The notes under the pieces are model-generated. The model was not told where the DNA came from and made no database searches. It saw only the letters and a program-made list of their open reading frames with translations. Made by a program: the position numbers and the translations under genes. Below are positions 1-6,392 of a stretch of 12,693 nucleotides of DNA, piece after piece. Origin of the DNA: Candidatus Fermentibacterota bacterium (GTDB lineage Bacteria > JAFGKV01); assembly GCA_016928395.1 (NCBI GenBank), contig JAFGKV010000311.1:1-12693 (forward strand), in the 5' to 3' direction. Numbering within the stretch: the first letter of the stretch is position 1; each line of letters opens with the position of its first letter.

Positions 1-1650
1 CACATTGGCGATGGAGCCGGTGGAGGTCCACGTAATGGTGTAGGACGCGCCGGCGGTCAGGGTTTCCCCGCCATTGGGCGCCGTCACCGTCACGCTGTTG
101 GTGGAACCGCCGCCGACCGCTGCCGCCGCGTCGACCATGCCGTAGCCCGCATAGCGATCCCAGCCCGTGCCGGATTCCACACTGGTCACGTCCTGCGCGG
201 TGGTGCGCAGCCGTTCGCGGATCTGCGCATTGGTGAACGATGGGTTGGCTGACTTGATCAGGGCGCACACCCCCGCGGCGTAGGGCGTCGCGCACGACGT
301 GCCGTTGAACCATTTGAAGTAGTTACCGGAGTCGTAGCCCCCGCTGCCGCTGATGTCGGTGGTCGGCAGAATGGTCGGGGCGATGACATCGACCGCGCCC
401 GCTGCGTTCTGGGTCGTAGAGCCGTAGTTGGAGCCCCACCAGCGCTCACCATCGCAGGTGTACCCGTTGGGATCGGTGCTTACGCCCGGGTTGACCTCGC
501 CGGAGCTGCTGCTGCTGCGCTTGCGCTCACCGCACGGCGAGGCGGCGCCGACGGCGATCACATTGGCGTTGCAGGCAGGGTAGCTGATCGTCGTCTGGTT
601 CTCATTGCCGGTGGCAGCGAGGATGGTGCAGCCCTTGTTGTAGGCGTAGAGGATGGCGTCGTCAGTCGAGGGATCGCTGGTGATCGCGGCCCCGAGACTC
701 ATGCTGATGATGTGGGCGCCGTTGTCACCGGCGTAGCGCAGGGCGTTCTGAATGGCCGAAAAGTACATGCTGCCAGCGCTATTGGCGACCTTGAGAGGCA
801 TGATCGTGCAGTTGGCGGCGATGCCAGCGGCCCCGAGGCCGTTGTTGGCTTTCGAAGCGACCACGCCGGCGCAGCAGGTGCCGTGGCCGGCCTGGGAGCT
901 GTTGTCCATAGGGTTACTGTCATTATCGCCATAGTCATAGCCCGTCACCAGCGTGAGATCGGGATGGGCGGTATCGACGCCGCTATCGATGATTGCGATG
1001 ATGACCGAGGAACTTCCGTATCCCTGACCGCCGTCCCAGGCCGTATGGGCATTGGCGTCAAACCCTACGGTGCCCACTGGCGATCCGGCTTCGTGAGATC
1101 CCGCGCTCCAGTTGAAGGAGAGAAGCTGCGCGGTATTGTTGTGGCCCCAGTGCATGGAATGGAGCGGGTCGCTAGGTATGGCAGCCGGGAAGGCCTGCCA
1201 GTCCGGCGTGGCAGATTCGATGTTCTCATCATCCGCGAAGGCCTGGGCCAGAACGACCGGGTCTTGGGACTCATCCACTTCCAGCACGAACCATCGGTCT
1301 AGACCGATCCGGGATGCCAGGGCGCGATCCTCGGCCTGCTCGAAGTTCTTCGTCATGCGCGTTGCGCCGGCCCTGCGACACAATCCGTCGAATGAAGAGA
1401 GCCCGGTGAACGGCGCCCTGGTCTGGCCGCGGGGCATCTCGGTGTCGATCCCTGCGGCGCGCATGGCCTCGGCGGTGAACTTCACCAGCACGCGGCCCGG
1501 CGCATAGGGTAGCGCGGAGACAGGCGACGCCCAGGGGCCGGCCTGCACCGGAACGTAGGTCACAGGCCGTGATTCGTCGGGCGCGCCGGAGACGGGAGAG
1601 AGCACGACGGTGGAGATGATGAGCAGGGACAACAGGCACAGTCTCTTCAT
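1..1650 (-). CDS. Secreted subtilisin-like serine protease (peptidase S8), C-terminus cut by window edge
   Basis: An exported subtilase that would hydrolyse proteins outside the cytoplasm. The 550 visible codons are open to the left edge. Residues 1-23 are a signal peptide (MKR, then a Leu/Ile-rich core, then SGA). Residues about 48-155 look like a propeptide and begin PGRVLVKF. The catalytic domain spans about 195-515. The triad is Asp222 (IIDSGVD), His256 (GHGTCC) and Ser452 (NGTSCATP), with oxyanion-hole Asn349 (AATGNE). An insert at about 372-408, rich in Ser, Cys and Trp, lies between Asn349 and Ser452. After the peptidase, TVTAPNGGETLTAGASYTIT (521-540) opens a beta-sandwich tail of the kind common in secreted proteins of FCB-type bacteria. 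The domain is cut off here, so more tail or a sorting domain should follow. The ATG at 1648-1650 is preceded by GGAGGA six bases upstream. The mature part has many cysteines, which fits disulfides after export. The family call is firm; the substrate is unknown. Confidence 0.95.
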   Translation of the reverse strand, partial: MKRLCLLSLLIISTVVLSPVSGAPDESRPVTYVPVQAGPWASPVSALPYAPGRVLVKFTAEAMRAAGIDTEMPRGQTRAPFTGLSSFDGLCRRAGATRMTKNFEQAEDRALASRIGLDRWFVLEVDESQDPVVLAQAFADDENIESATPDWQAFPAAIPSDPLHSMHWGHNNTAQLLSFNWSAGSHEAGSPVGTVGFDANAHTAWDGGQGYGSSSVIIAIIDSGVDTAHPDLTLVTGYDYGDNDSNPMDNSSQAGHGTCCAGVVASKANNGLGAAGIAANCTIMPLKVANSAGSMYFSAIQNALRYAGDNGAHIISMSLGAAITSDPSTDDAILYAYNKGCTILAATGNENQTTISYPACNANVIAVGAASPCGERKRSSSSSGEVNPGVSTDPNGYTCDGERWWGSNYGSTTQNAAGAVDVIAPTILPTTDISGSGGYDSGNYFKWFNGTSCATPYAAGVCALIKSANPSFTNAQIRERLRTTAQDVTSVESGTGWDRYAGYGMVDAAAAVGGGSTNSVTVTAPNGGETLTAGASYTITWTSTGSIANV

Positions 1651-1656
1651 GAGAGA

Positions 1657-1662
1657 TCCTCC
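1657..1662 (-). promoter_or_regulatory. Ribosome binding site of the S8 protease gene
   Basis: GGAGGA on the minus strand, six bases before the ATG at 1648-1650. It fixes this start, from which the signal peptide reads in frame. Confidence 0.75.
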
Positions 1663-1799
1663 GGGGGGCGGCATGCCCGCGTGGATTGAGTAGGGAGCCT
1701 GTCGGCCGATCGACCGCGCGGGCGCCTCCGCTGCGCGCCTTCCATCAGAATGGAGGCAGCCAAGGAACCGGGGTGTCGGCAGGGGATGAGAAGGACGGT

Positions 1800-1816
1800 G
1801 GAGGGCCTGGCCCTCC
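1800..1816. repeat. Perfect 7-bp inverted repeat with 3-base loop
   Basis: The arms GGAGGGC and GCCCTCC flank CTG. There is no T-run on either side, so it is not a standard terminator. It would form a stable hairpin in a leader transcript of the protease gene. Confidence 0.5.
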
Positions 1817-2016
1817 GGGCGGGAGTCATCCAATCCTCCACACCGCCTGCCCCAGAGCGGGAGGCCCGTTGGGGGCTGCGGCGTGCGCTACGTATCGAGA
1901 GAGCAACCAGGGAAGATGTCCGCTGGGCGAGAGGCATTCAGTGCTCCGGTGCATCTTTCTGCAAGATGGGGCAGGAGGTGGAACACTTCGATACATAAAT
2001 GGATGACGAATGTAAC

Positions 2017-2043
2017 ATTATGGGCCGAGCGTTCTCATGTCAA
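2017..2043 (-). promoter_or_regulatory. Candidate promoter for the S8 protease gene
   Basis: Read leftward, TTGACA (2043-2038) matches the sigma-70 -35 consensus, and CATAAT (2022-2017) follows at 15 bases as a -10. The overlapping TAATGT (2020-2015) would give 17-base spacing but a poorer match. The patch is clearly AT-rich against GC-rich surroundings. It lies about 370 bases before the protease ATG. The assignment rests on consensus matching only, and the promoter preferences of this lineage are unknown. Confidence 0.35.
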
Positions 2044-2086
2044 GGATCTTTTTGCGATCACCTAAAGCATTGCAGGACAAGATCCT
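2043..2086. repeat. Spaced 8-bp inverted repeat beside the candidate -35
   Basis: AGGATCTT (2043-2050) and AAGATCCT (2079-2086) are exact reverse complements, 28 bases apart. They lie downstream of the decarboxylase stop and just upstream of the candidate protease promoter. Possible roles are a regulator site or weak 3' structure. Arms this short can also arise by chance. Confidence 0.3.
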
Positions 2087-2149
2087 CAGCCATCGGGGTA
2101 GGAGCGGCGGTGCGATCGGTTTCTGGCGACGTGTATGTAACGTAATGCG

Positions 2150-3595
2150 TCAGGTATGCGTTCTTTCCTCCCGGGCGGCGCTCACAACGGCGTCCCATGC
2201 GCGGCGTACGTGGAGGCGGGTGGTCAGGGTCTGGCCGACACAGAGGCGAAGAGTGAAACGGCCATCCAGTACGGCGTGACTCATGCAGAGAGCGCCGCTG
2301 TCATTCACCCTGTTCATGATAGCACGGGTCATCTCGTCGCCTCTCTTGTGTCTGAAGCAGATCAAGTTGAGAGGCGGCTTCACTGCCAGCTCGAAGTCCG
2401 GCGACTTCTCGATCCACGCGGCGAACTCCTGCGCGGCGGCGATGTGCTCCCGGATGTGGAAACGAAGGCCTTCTACGCCGTAGTGGCGGATGACGAACCA
2501 GAGCTTGAGGGCCCGGAAGCGCCGGCCGAGGGGAACTTGCCAGTCGCGGTAGTCAATCACCGCGCCGGACTCAGTCGCCTTGTTCCGTAGGTATTCCGGC
2601 AGAATGCTCAAGGTGGTGATGAGTGCGGTGCGATCTGCCACCCAGAAACAGTCGCAATCGAAGTTGGTGAACATCCATTTGTGCGGGTTGAAGCAGTAAG
2701 AATCGGCGTATTCCAGTCCGTCATGGATCCAGCGGAATTCGGGGCACAGGCAGGCCGTGCCAGCCATGGCGCCGTCTACGTGAAGCCAGAGGTCCTCGTC
2801 ACGGCAGATTCGCCCAATGGTCGGCAAAGGGTCTATGCCGTTTGAGGCAGTCGTGCCCACCGTGGCAACTACGAAGCAGGGCGAGAGGCCCCCGGCCCGG
2901 TCGCGGGCGATCTGCGATGCCAGAGCCTCTGGGCGCATCTGGAACTGACCGTCGACGTCGATGAGTCGGAGATTCCGCCTGCCAATACCGGCGATCCGGA
3001 CCGCTTTCTCCACGGAGGAGTGGGTCTGGGTGGAGGCATAGGCCACCAGCCGGCCATCGCAGCCTTGCTCGTTGCTCCTGAAACCTGTAGCCCGCTCCCT
3101 GGCGGCCAACAGCGCGCAGAGGGCGGCGCTGGAAGCCGAATCCTGGATGACGCCACCGCCGGATGCGCCGGACATGAAGCGGGTCGGCAACCCCAGCATA
3201 CCCACCAACCAGTCCAGCACGTGGGTTTCCAGTTCGGTGCACGCCGGGCTCGTGGCCCAGAGCATGCCCTGTACGCCCAATCCCGCGGACAGAAGCTCGC
3301 CTAGAATGGAAGGGCCTGACGTATTCGCCGGGAAGTACGCGAAGAAACTCGGTGACTGCCAGTGGGTGATGCCCGGCAGAATGACGCGGTTCACGTCCTT
3401 AAGCATGTCGGGGAATGGCTCGCCATGCTGCGGCGGGCTATCAGGCAGAAGGGAGCGCACCGCGCCGGGCTCGAGATGAGACATGACCGGCAGATCCTCG
3501 ACGCGTCGCATGTAGTCGGCAATCCAGTCAATCACGGCGTGCCCGTGCCGGCTGAACTCGTCGGGGCTCATGTGAAATGAACGCTTTTCATCCAT
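2150..3595 (-). CDS. PLP-dependent aromatic-L-amino-acid-type decarboxylase (group II)
   Basis: A 481-residue cytosolic enzyme, the usual length for this family, expected to remove CO2 from an aromatic amino acid (Tyr, Phe, Trp or DOPA) and give the amine. PLP would be bound by Lys306 in NPHKWM. His192 (THSSVEKA) should stack on the cofactor and Asp274 (LHVDGAMAG) should contact the ring nitrogen. The N-terminal region has the family pattern HWQSPSFFAYFPA (78-90) and ATSPACTELE (114-123). Tyr335 in ILPEYLRNKA aligns with the mobile-loop tyrosine that protonates the quinonoid. Relatives with Phe there act as aldehyde synthases, so decarboxylation is favoured. VPLGRRFRALKLWFV (354-368) is also typical. 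The family's HVDAAY motif reads HVDGAM here. The ATG at 3593-3595 has only a loosely placed GGAG upstream; a second Met at residue 9 is possible. Substrate cannot be read from sequence. Confidence 0.93.
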   Translation of the reverse strand: MDEKRSFHMSPDEFSRHGHAVIDWIADYMRRVEDLPVMSHLEPGAVRSLLPDSPPQHGEPFPDMLKDVNRVILPGITHWQSPSFFAYFPANTSGPSILGELLSAGLGVQGMLWATSPACTELETHVLDWLVGMLGLPTRFMSGASGGGVIQDSASSAALCALLAARERATGFRSNEQGCDGRLVAYASTQTHSSVEKAVRIAGIGRRNLRLIDVDGQFQMRPEALASQIARDRAGGLSPCFVVATVGTTASNGIDPLPTIGRICRDEDLWLHVDGAMAGTACLCPEFRWIHDGLEYADSYCFNPHKWMFTNFDCDCFWVADRTALITTLSILPEYLRNKATESGAVIDYRDWQVPLGRRFRALKLWFVIRHYGVEGLRFHIREHIAAAQEFAAWIEKSPDFELAVKPPLNLICFRHKRGDEMTRAIMNRVNDSGALCMSHAVLDGRFTLRLCVGQTLTTRLHVRRAWDAVVSAAREERTHT

Positions 3596-3670
3596 GGTCG
3601 GGAGACTCCGAAGAAGAGGTTCGACATCGGTGGGCCGGAGGCGTCAGCCCCGTGAGGTCACACAGGACGT

Positions 3671-4633
3671 TCAGGGGCAACCTGCGGCGGGAAACCTCCG
3701 CAGGTCTTCATAGTTGAATGCCCACTCCGGCGTGTCAAGCCGCCCCGATGCACGGGCCTGATACCACGGGGAGGAAAGGTCGCCCGGATTCCGCAGGATG
3801 TGGATCTCCTGGGCAGGCATGAAGCTTTGGGCCAGAATGAACCAGCGGCCACCAAGACGATCTTCCGCAATATCCACCACAATGACTGCATGGCCGGGGA
3901 ATCCCCCTTGGATGAATACGTCGCCGATCTCAGGCCTTGAGGGGTCGGCAACGAGCTCAAGCTCTCCATCCAGCGATGCCGAACCGGCATAGGTGAACAC
4001 GGTCTCGAGGTAGCTGCGAAACGAAGAGTAACTGCCATCGGCAGGAGCGGTTCTGGCCCACATGACCGATGAGTTTCGCACGGATGGGCGATACCCGACC
4101 TTCCATGCCCGCCAGGTTGCGGGGTCACCACTGGTGAAACGAAACGAGATGGAATCCTCGCATCCGCTGGCCCACAGATACTCGGCGCGAAGCCTGATGA
4201 CCGCGTCGGCGCACTGCTGCAAATCGCATCCACCGACGTCGATGGCGACTACGGCCTCATGTGCCTCCTGATTGGCCTTAGGACGGCCGTCGAAAAGATG
4301 AACGGAAGGCCTCCCTGGCTTCAGGGGAAGGTTTCTGAGCCACTCGCCGAAGGATCCGGGTTCAGGCGAGACTCTGGTCAAGCCTGGCACTGGTGAGATA
4401 CGCTGCCACAGCGCCTCGACGGGTTCGCCGGTACACCACGGGTAGTGATCGGCGGTAAGGGTTGCGGGTGGAGACGGTAGGAGGGTGGGGAGGGTGGCAC
4501 TGTCTGCACTGTCTGCACTAGTAGCCTGGCTGATGCGGAGGCGATCCGGACTCTCGGAGCCGGATGCCACTGTAGACCACCATCCTGCGCATCCGACGAG
4601 GAGTGCCAGGGCATAGACATCGAGGCGGATCAT
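3671..4633 (-). CDS. DUF4846 family lipoprotein, function unknown
   Basis: This 320-residue protein matches the DUF4846 pattern closely: PGSFGEWLRNLPL (92-104), VHLFDGRPK (111-119), DVGGCDLQQCADAVIRLRAE (132-151), FRFTSGD (164-170), IGDVFIQGGFPGHAVIVVD (236-254), LAQSFMPAQE (267-276) and a C-terminal TPEWAF. The N-terminus MIRLDVYALALLVGC ends in a lipobox (LVGC, Cys15), so it is probably a lipid-anchored envelope protein. A Ser/Ala/Pro linker (36-60) follows, with SADSADSA encoded by a short tandem DNA repeat. I chose the ATG at 4631-4633 because GGGAG lies eight bases upstream. A GTG 33 bases further upstream has no such site and would bury the lipobox. Cys141 on a predicted helix and His248 in GHAVIVVD resemble the Cys/His layout of NlpC/P60 or CHAP-like papain folds; this is inference. 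It lies 75 bases before the decarboxylase gene. Confidence 0.88.
   Translation of the reverse strand: MIRLDVYALALLVGCAGWWSTVASGSESPDRLRISQATSADSADSATLPTLLPSPPATLTADHYPWCTGEPVEALWQRISPVPGLTRVSPEPGSFGEWLRNLPLKPGRPSVHLFDGRPKANQEAHEAVVAIDVGGCDLQQCADAVIRLRAEYLWASGCEDSISFRFTSGDPATWRAWKVGYRPSVRNSSVMWARTAPADGSYSSFRSYLETVFTYAGSASLDGELELVADPSRPEIGDVFIQGGFPGHAVIVVDIAEDRLGGRWFILAQSFMPAQEIHILRNPGDLSSPWYQARASGRLDTPEWAFNYEDLRRFPAAGCP
4498..4518. repeat. Short tandem repeat inside the DUF4846 gene
   Basis: ACTGTCTGC occurs twice in tandem with partial copies at the edges, encoding the Ser-Ala-Asp linker after the lipid anchor. The unit is nine bases, so gain or loss of copies would keep the frame. Confidence 0.5.
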
Positions 4634-4679
4634 GATCCCGACTCCCAAGGCCCCAGGCACTCGCACCTGGTGGTAAGCT

Positions 4680-4711
4680 GAGGGCGGGGCATCCCGCGCA
4701 TCCCCGCCCTC
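4680..4711 (-). terminator. Hairpin after the small secreted protein gene
   Basis: GAGGGCGGGG (4680-4689) and CCCCGCCCTC (4702-4711) form a perfect 10-bp GC-rich stem with a 12-base loop, starting six bases after the stop codon at 4718-4720. There is no T-run in the direction of transcription. It may act as a terminator, a 3' stabiliser, or an attenuator lowering expression of the downstream DUF4846 gene. Confidence 0.5.
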
Positions 4712-4717
4712 TTCACC

Positions 4718-5653
4718 CTACTTGAACTCGCTCTTGATGCGTCCCCAGCTACTGCCCGCCGCTCCCCACGTCACTCTGAGGGGTCCATAGGAGGTTTCGG
4801 AACCGTCAGTATCGACCTGCACCAGCCGGTAGAACCACACGCCAGAAGAGATGGTCTCATCGAGAAATGTGTAGTCGTTGGTCGCAGCGGTCGTGCCGTG
4901 CCCCGGGAGAAGGCCCTCACCGATACGGACTCCCATCGTCTGCTCGTCTGCTGCGCGCAGCAGGTAGAATCCGAAGCAGTCGGTTTCACTCAAGGTCCGC
5001 CATGTGAGACGAACGCCGCCGTCGGTGGCCGATGCGTCAAACGAGGATAGTTCCACGGGCACGCCTTCGCCCACCAAAGCCCCGAGGTACACGCCATACG
5101 GGTACCCGAGGTCGGAGAGCGGCATCCACGAGCCTGCCGCCGGGTAGTAGTAGTACGTCCCGCACGCGTCAGGATCATCATAGGGACTTTCGACGGTTAA
5201 GCTTCCGTCGTCCAGGAAGCCGACCCAGAAGCTACCGCTGTCGATTACGATGTTCTGACCAGCGATGTCAACGGTGTTCCACCCGAAGGTGCCGGACGTG
5301 CCCGGTGCTTCCAAGGTCACAGTGCCGCTGAAGAGCACGGTTCCAGGCTGGCCACCGGCATCGGCCCACACGTAGACCATGCAGGTGGGGTACTGCACGT
5401 GGTAGTTGTTGTCGATGTAGTTCATGAGGCCGATCGTCACGGCGTCGATTCGGCTTGGATAGACCGCGGGCGTGAAGTGGTTAGCGAATCCTTCGCCAAC
5501 ATCGGTAAGCCAGAAGTAGCCCTCAGAACTGCCGTCATTGCACGTGTACTCCGTCTGGCGGGTCAACTCGCCGGCGGTAGGAACTGGTGCTACCCCGACG
5601 GCCCAGAGACACGGAGCCGCGAGAAGCAGTAGCAGGATAGCGGTACGACGCAT
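4718..5653 (-). CDS. Secreted beta-rich protein with Fn3-like C-terminal domain, function unknown
   Basis: This 311-residue protein begins with a signal peptide (MRRTAILLLLLAAPCLWA). I do not recognise a catalytic family. Residues about 30-200 form a beta-rich module with repeated Gly, Tyr and Asp, including GFANHFTPAVYPSRIDAVTI, AGGQPGTVLFSG and GSFWVGFLDDG. This style is seen in surface proteins of FCB-type bacteria. Residues about 203-298 (VPVELSSFDA, LTWRTLSETDCFGFYLLRA, WFYRLVQVDTDG) match the Fn3-like domain that often precedes a C-terminal sorting domain in that group. No such domain follows: the protein ends shortly afterwards in SSWGRIKSEFK, which might be a short tag. The ATG at 5651-5653 is chosen because AGGAG lies six bases upstream. 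An in-frame GTG six bases earlier overlaps that ribosome site. It has its own candidate promoter and a hairpin after the stop. Confidence 0.85.
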   Translation of the reverse strand: MRRTAILLLLLAAPCLWAVGVAPVPTAGELTRQTEYTCNDGSSEGYFWLTDVGEGFANHFTPAVYPSRIDAVTIGLMNYIDNNYHVQYPTCMVYVWADAGGQPGTVLFSGTVTLEAPGTSGTFGWNTVDIAGQNIVIDSGSFWVGFLDDGSLTVESPYDDPDACGTYYYYPAAGSWMPLSDLGYPYGVYLGALVGEGVPVELSSFDASATDGGVRLTWRTLSETDCFGFYLLRAADEQTMGVRIGEGLLPGHGTTAATNDYTFLDETISSGVWFYRLVQVDTDGSETSYGPLRVTWGAAGSSWGRIKSEFK

Positions 5654-5658
5654 GTTCA

Positions 5659-5664
5659 CCTCCT
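5659..5664 (-). promoter_or_regulatory. Ribosome binding site deciding the start of the small secreted protein
   Basis: AGGAGG on the minus strand. Its last base is the first base of an in-frame GTG, so only the ATG at 5651-5653 has workable spacing. Confidence 0.75.
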
Positions 5665-5704
5665 GTGGTCTACACGGGGCACGCTACGAAAACGGACGCT
5701 CCCC

Positions 5705-5733
5705 AATGTAGGGTGCTCGTCCGCACACCTCAA
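5705..5733 (-). promoter_or_regulatory. Candidate promoter of the small secreted protein gene
   Basis: Read leftward, TTGAGG (5733-5728) and TACATT (5710-5705) are separated by 17 bases, each matching four of six sigma-70 consensus positions. Transcription would start near 5698 and leave a leader of about 45 bases with a good ribosome site. An imperfect dyad with arms CGGACG (5693-5698) and CGTCCG (5718-5723) spans the -10 and could be an operator. Consensus match only. Confidence 0.35.
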
Positions 5734-5824
5734 GACCGTCGTGCAACCATGCGAGCCTTGAGCCGCCGGGCGCCCATGGTGTGCAGTTGGAGCGTTCTTC
5801 ACGACGCAGCGAAGAGGGAAGTCG

Positions 5825-5842
5825 CCCGGAGATCCCGGAGAT
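5825..5842. repeat. 9-bp exact tandem duplication
   Basis: CCCGGAGAT occurs twice in direct succession, 12 bases before the large palindrome. Possible readings are paired half-sites for a regulator, a target duplication, or slippage. Confidence 0.55.
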
Positions 5843-5854
5843 CAGCATCAATCT

Positions 5855-5882
5855 CGAGCTATTCTAATATTAGAATAGCTCG
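5855..5882. repeat. Perfect 28-bp palindrome with AT-rich core
   Basis: The half CGAGCTATTCTAAT (5855-5868) is followed directly by its exact reverse complement (5869-5882). The core TTCTAATATTAGAA stands out against GC-rich surroundings. Neither strand has a T-run after it, so it is not a standard terminator. Likely roles are a binding site for a dimeric regulator, a cruciform-forming site, or a scar or target of a mobile element. It lies about 200 bases before the start of the small secreted protein and 88 bases after the sulfatase remnant. Confidence 0.85.
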
Positions 5883-5937
5883 GATGGTGCAGCCGCGCGG
5901 TACGCGACCGACCCGGAGAAGGCTCGGACGCCTCGGT

Positions 5938-5951
5938 CTCTCCCGGGAGAG
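5938..5951. repeat. Perfect 14-bp GC-rich palindrome after the sulfatase remnant
   Basis: CTCTCCC (5938-5944) is followed directly by GGGAGAG (5945-5951), 19 bases past the stop codon of the sulfatase remnant in the direction of transcription. It could be a remnant 3' hairpin of the sulfatase gene or a protein-binding site. It has no spacer loop and no T-run. Confidence 0.45.
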
Positions 5952-5970
5952 CCCTTCCTCTGGCATTGCC

Positions 5971-6363
5971 CTACTGCAGATACGCCAACGCCTTCAGCTT
6001 CTGCGTGTCGGTCATGCCGCTCCACGGCTCCAGCCGCACGGGCGGATTATGTACCCCTTCGGCCCAGAGGTCGCGAAGCCGGGCGGCCAGCATCTCGTTT
6101 CCCTTCAGCACATTGCGCGATTCGGCCGGATCCGCGGCGAGATCGAACAGCATGACCCGCTTGGGCATGGTCCAGTCGGTCGCCTTGGCGCCCGGCACCC
6201 ATATGAGCTTCATGGAATCCTCCCATGCGGCGCAGACTCTCCGGGAGACAGACTCGGCGAGGATCACCTCGTGGGCGGGCCCCCGCTTTCCCCGGGCCAG
6301 GAGTCTCAGGTCGAGGCCGTGCACCATACCAGGGAAGGCCACGCCGCATGTCCTCATGGTCAT
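5971..6363 (-). pseudogene. C-terminal remnant of a sulfatase gene
   Basis: The last 130 codons before the TAG at 5971-5973 read as the C-terminal subdomain of a type I sulfatase. GVAFPGMVHGLDLRLL (7-22) resembles the 'G.sL.pLL' stretch, HEVILAE (31-37) and MKLIWVPG (51-58) the strand pair, and LFDLAADPAESRNVL (72-86) the family hallmark. The end, MTDTQKLKALAYLQ, is a common sulfatase tail. The rest of a roughly 450-600 residue enzyme is absent, including the formylglycine motif C/S-x-P-x-R and the metal ligands. Upstream the frame loses sulfatase character within about 30 bases of the stop codon of the C45-like gene. Two ATGs (6361-6363 and 6355-6357) could start a short product, but it would have no active site. 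A 5' deletion or replacement by the neighbouring gene is the simplest reading; an assembly join is the alternative. Confidence 0.75.
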
Positions 6364-6392
6364 CCATCGGGTACGAGAGCGCCATTGGGGGA

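Larger units (their letters stand above)
1651..2149. other. 499-base gap between decarboxylase and protease genes
   Basis: I see no gene here. Short open frames on both strands give Arg/Pro/Gly-rich translations without family motifs, which is typical of GC-rich noncoding DNA. The stretch holds a 7-bp hairpin (1800-1816), an AT-rich patch (about 1985-2060) with promoter-like hexamers, and a spaced 8-bp inverted repeat (2043-2086). If the promoter is real, most of this gap (about 360 bases) would be the 5' leader of the protease mRNA. Confidence 0.6.
5654..5970. other. 317-base gap between sulfatase remnant and secreted protein gene
   Basis: I can support no gene here. It contains a candidate promoter (5705-5733), a 9-bp tandem duplication (5825-5842), a 28-bp perfect palindrome (5855-5882) and a 14-bp perfect palindrome (5938-5951). 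That is more symmetric structure than in any other gap of this window. Confidence 0.6.

Noticed and set aside
712-1302. 196-codon plus-strand frame opposite the protease
   Set aside because: It lies across the protease catalytic Asp and His codons and shows no family motif.
1686-2006. Possible small genes in the 499-base gap, both strands
   Set aside because: Overlapping frames on both strands give low-complexity Arg/Pro/Gly translations with no convincing ribosome site or motif.
4634-4666. GTG start extending the DUF4846 protein by 11 residues
   Set aside because: No ribosome site before the GTG, and it would push the lipobox Cys to residue 26. The ATG at 4631-4633 has GGGAG at good spacing.
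5855-5882. The 28-bp palindrome as an intrinsic terminator
   Set aside because: There is no T-run after it on either strand and no loop between the arms. The lower stem end is not especially GC-rich.
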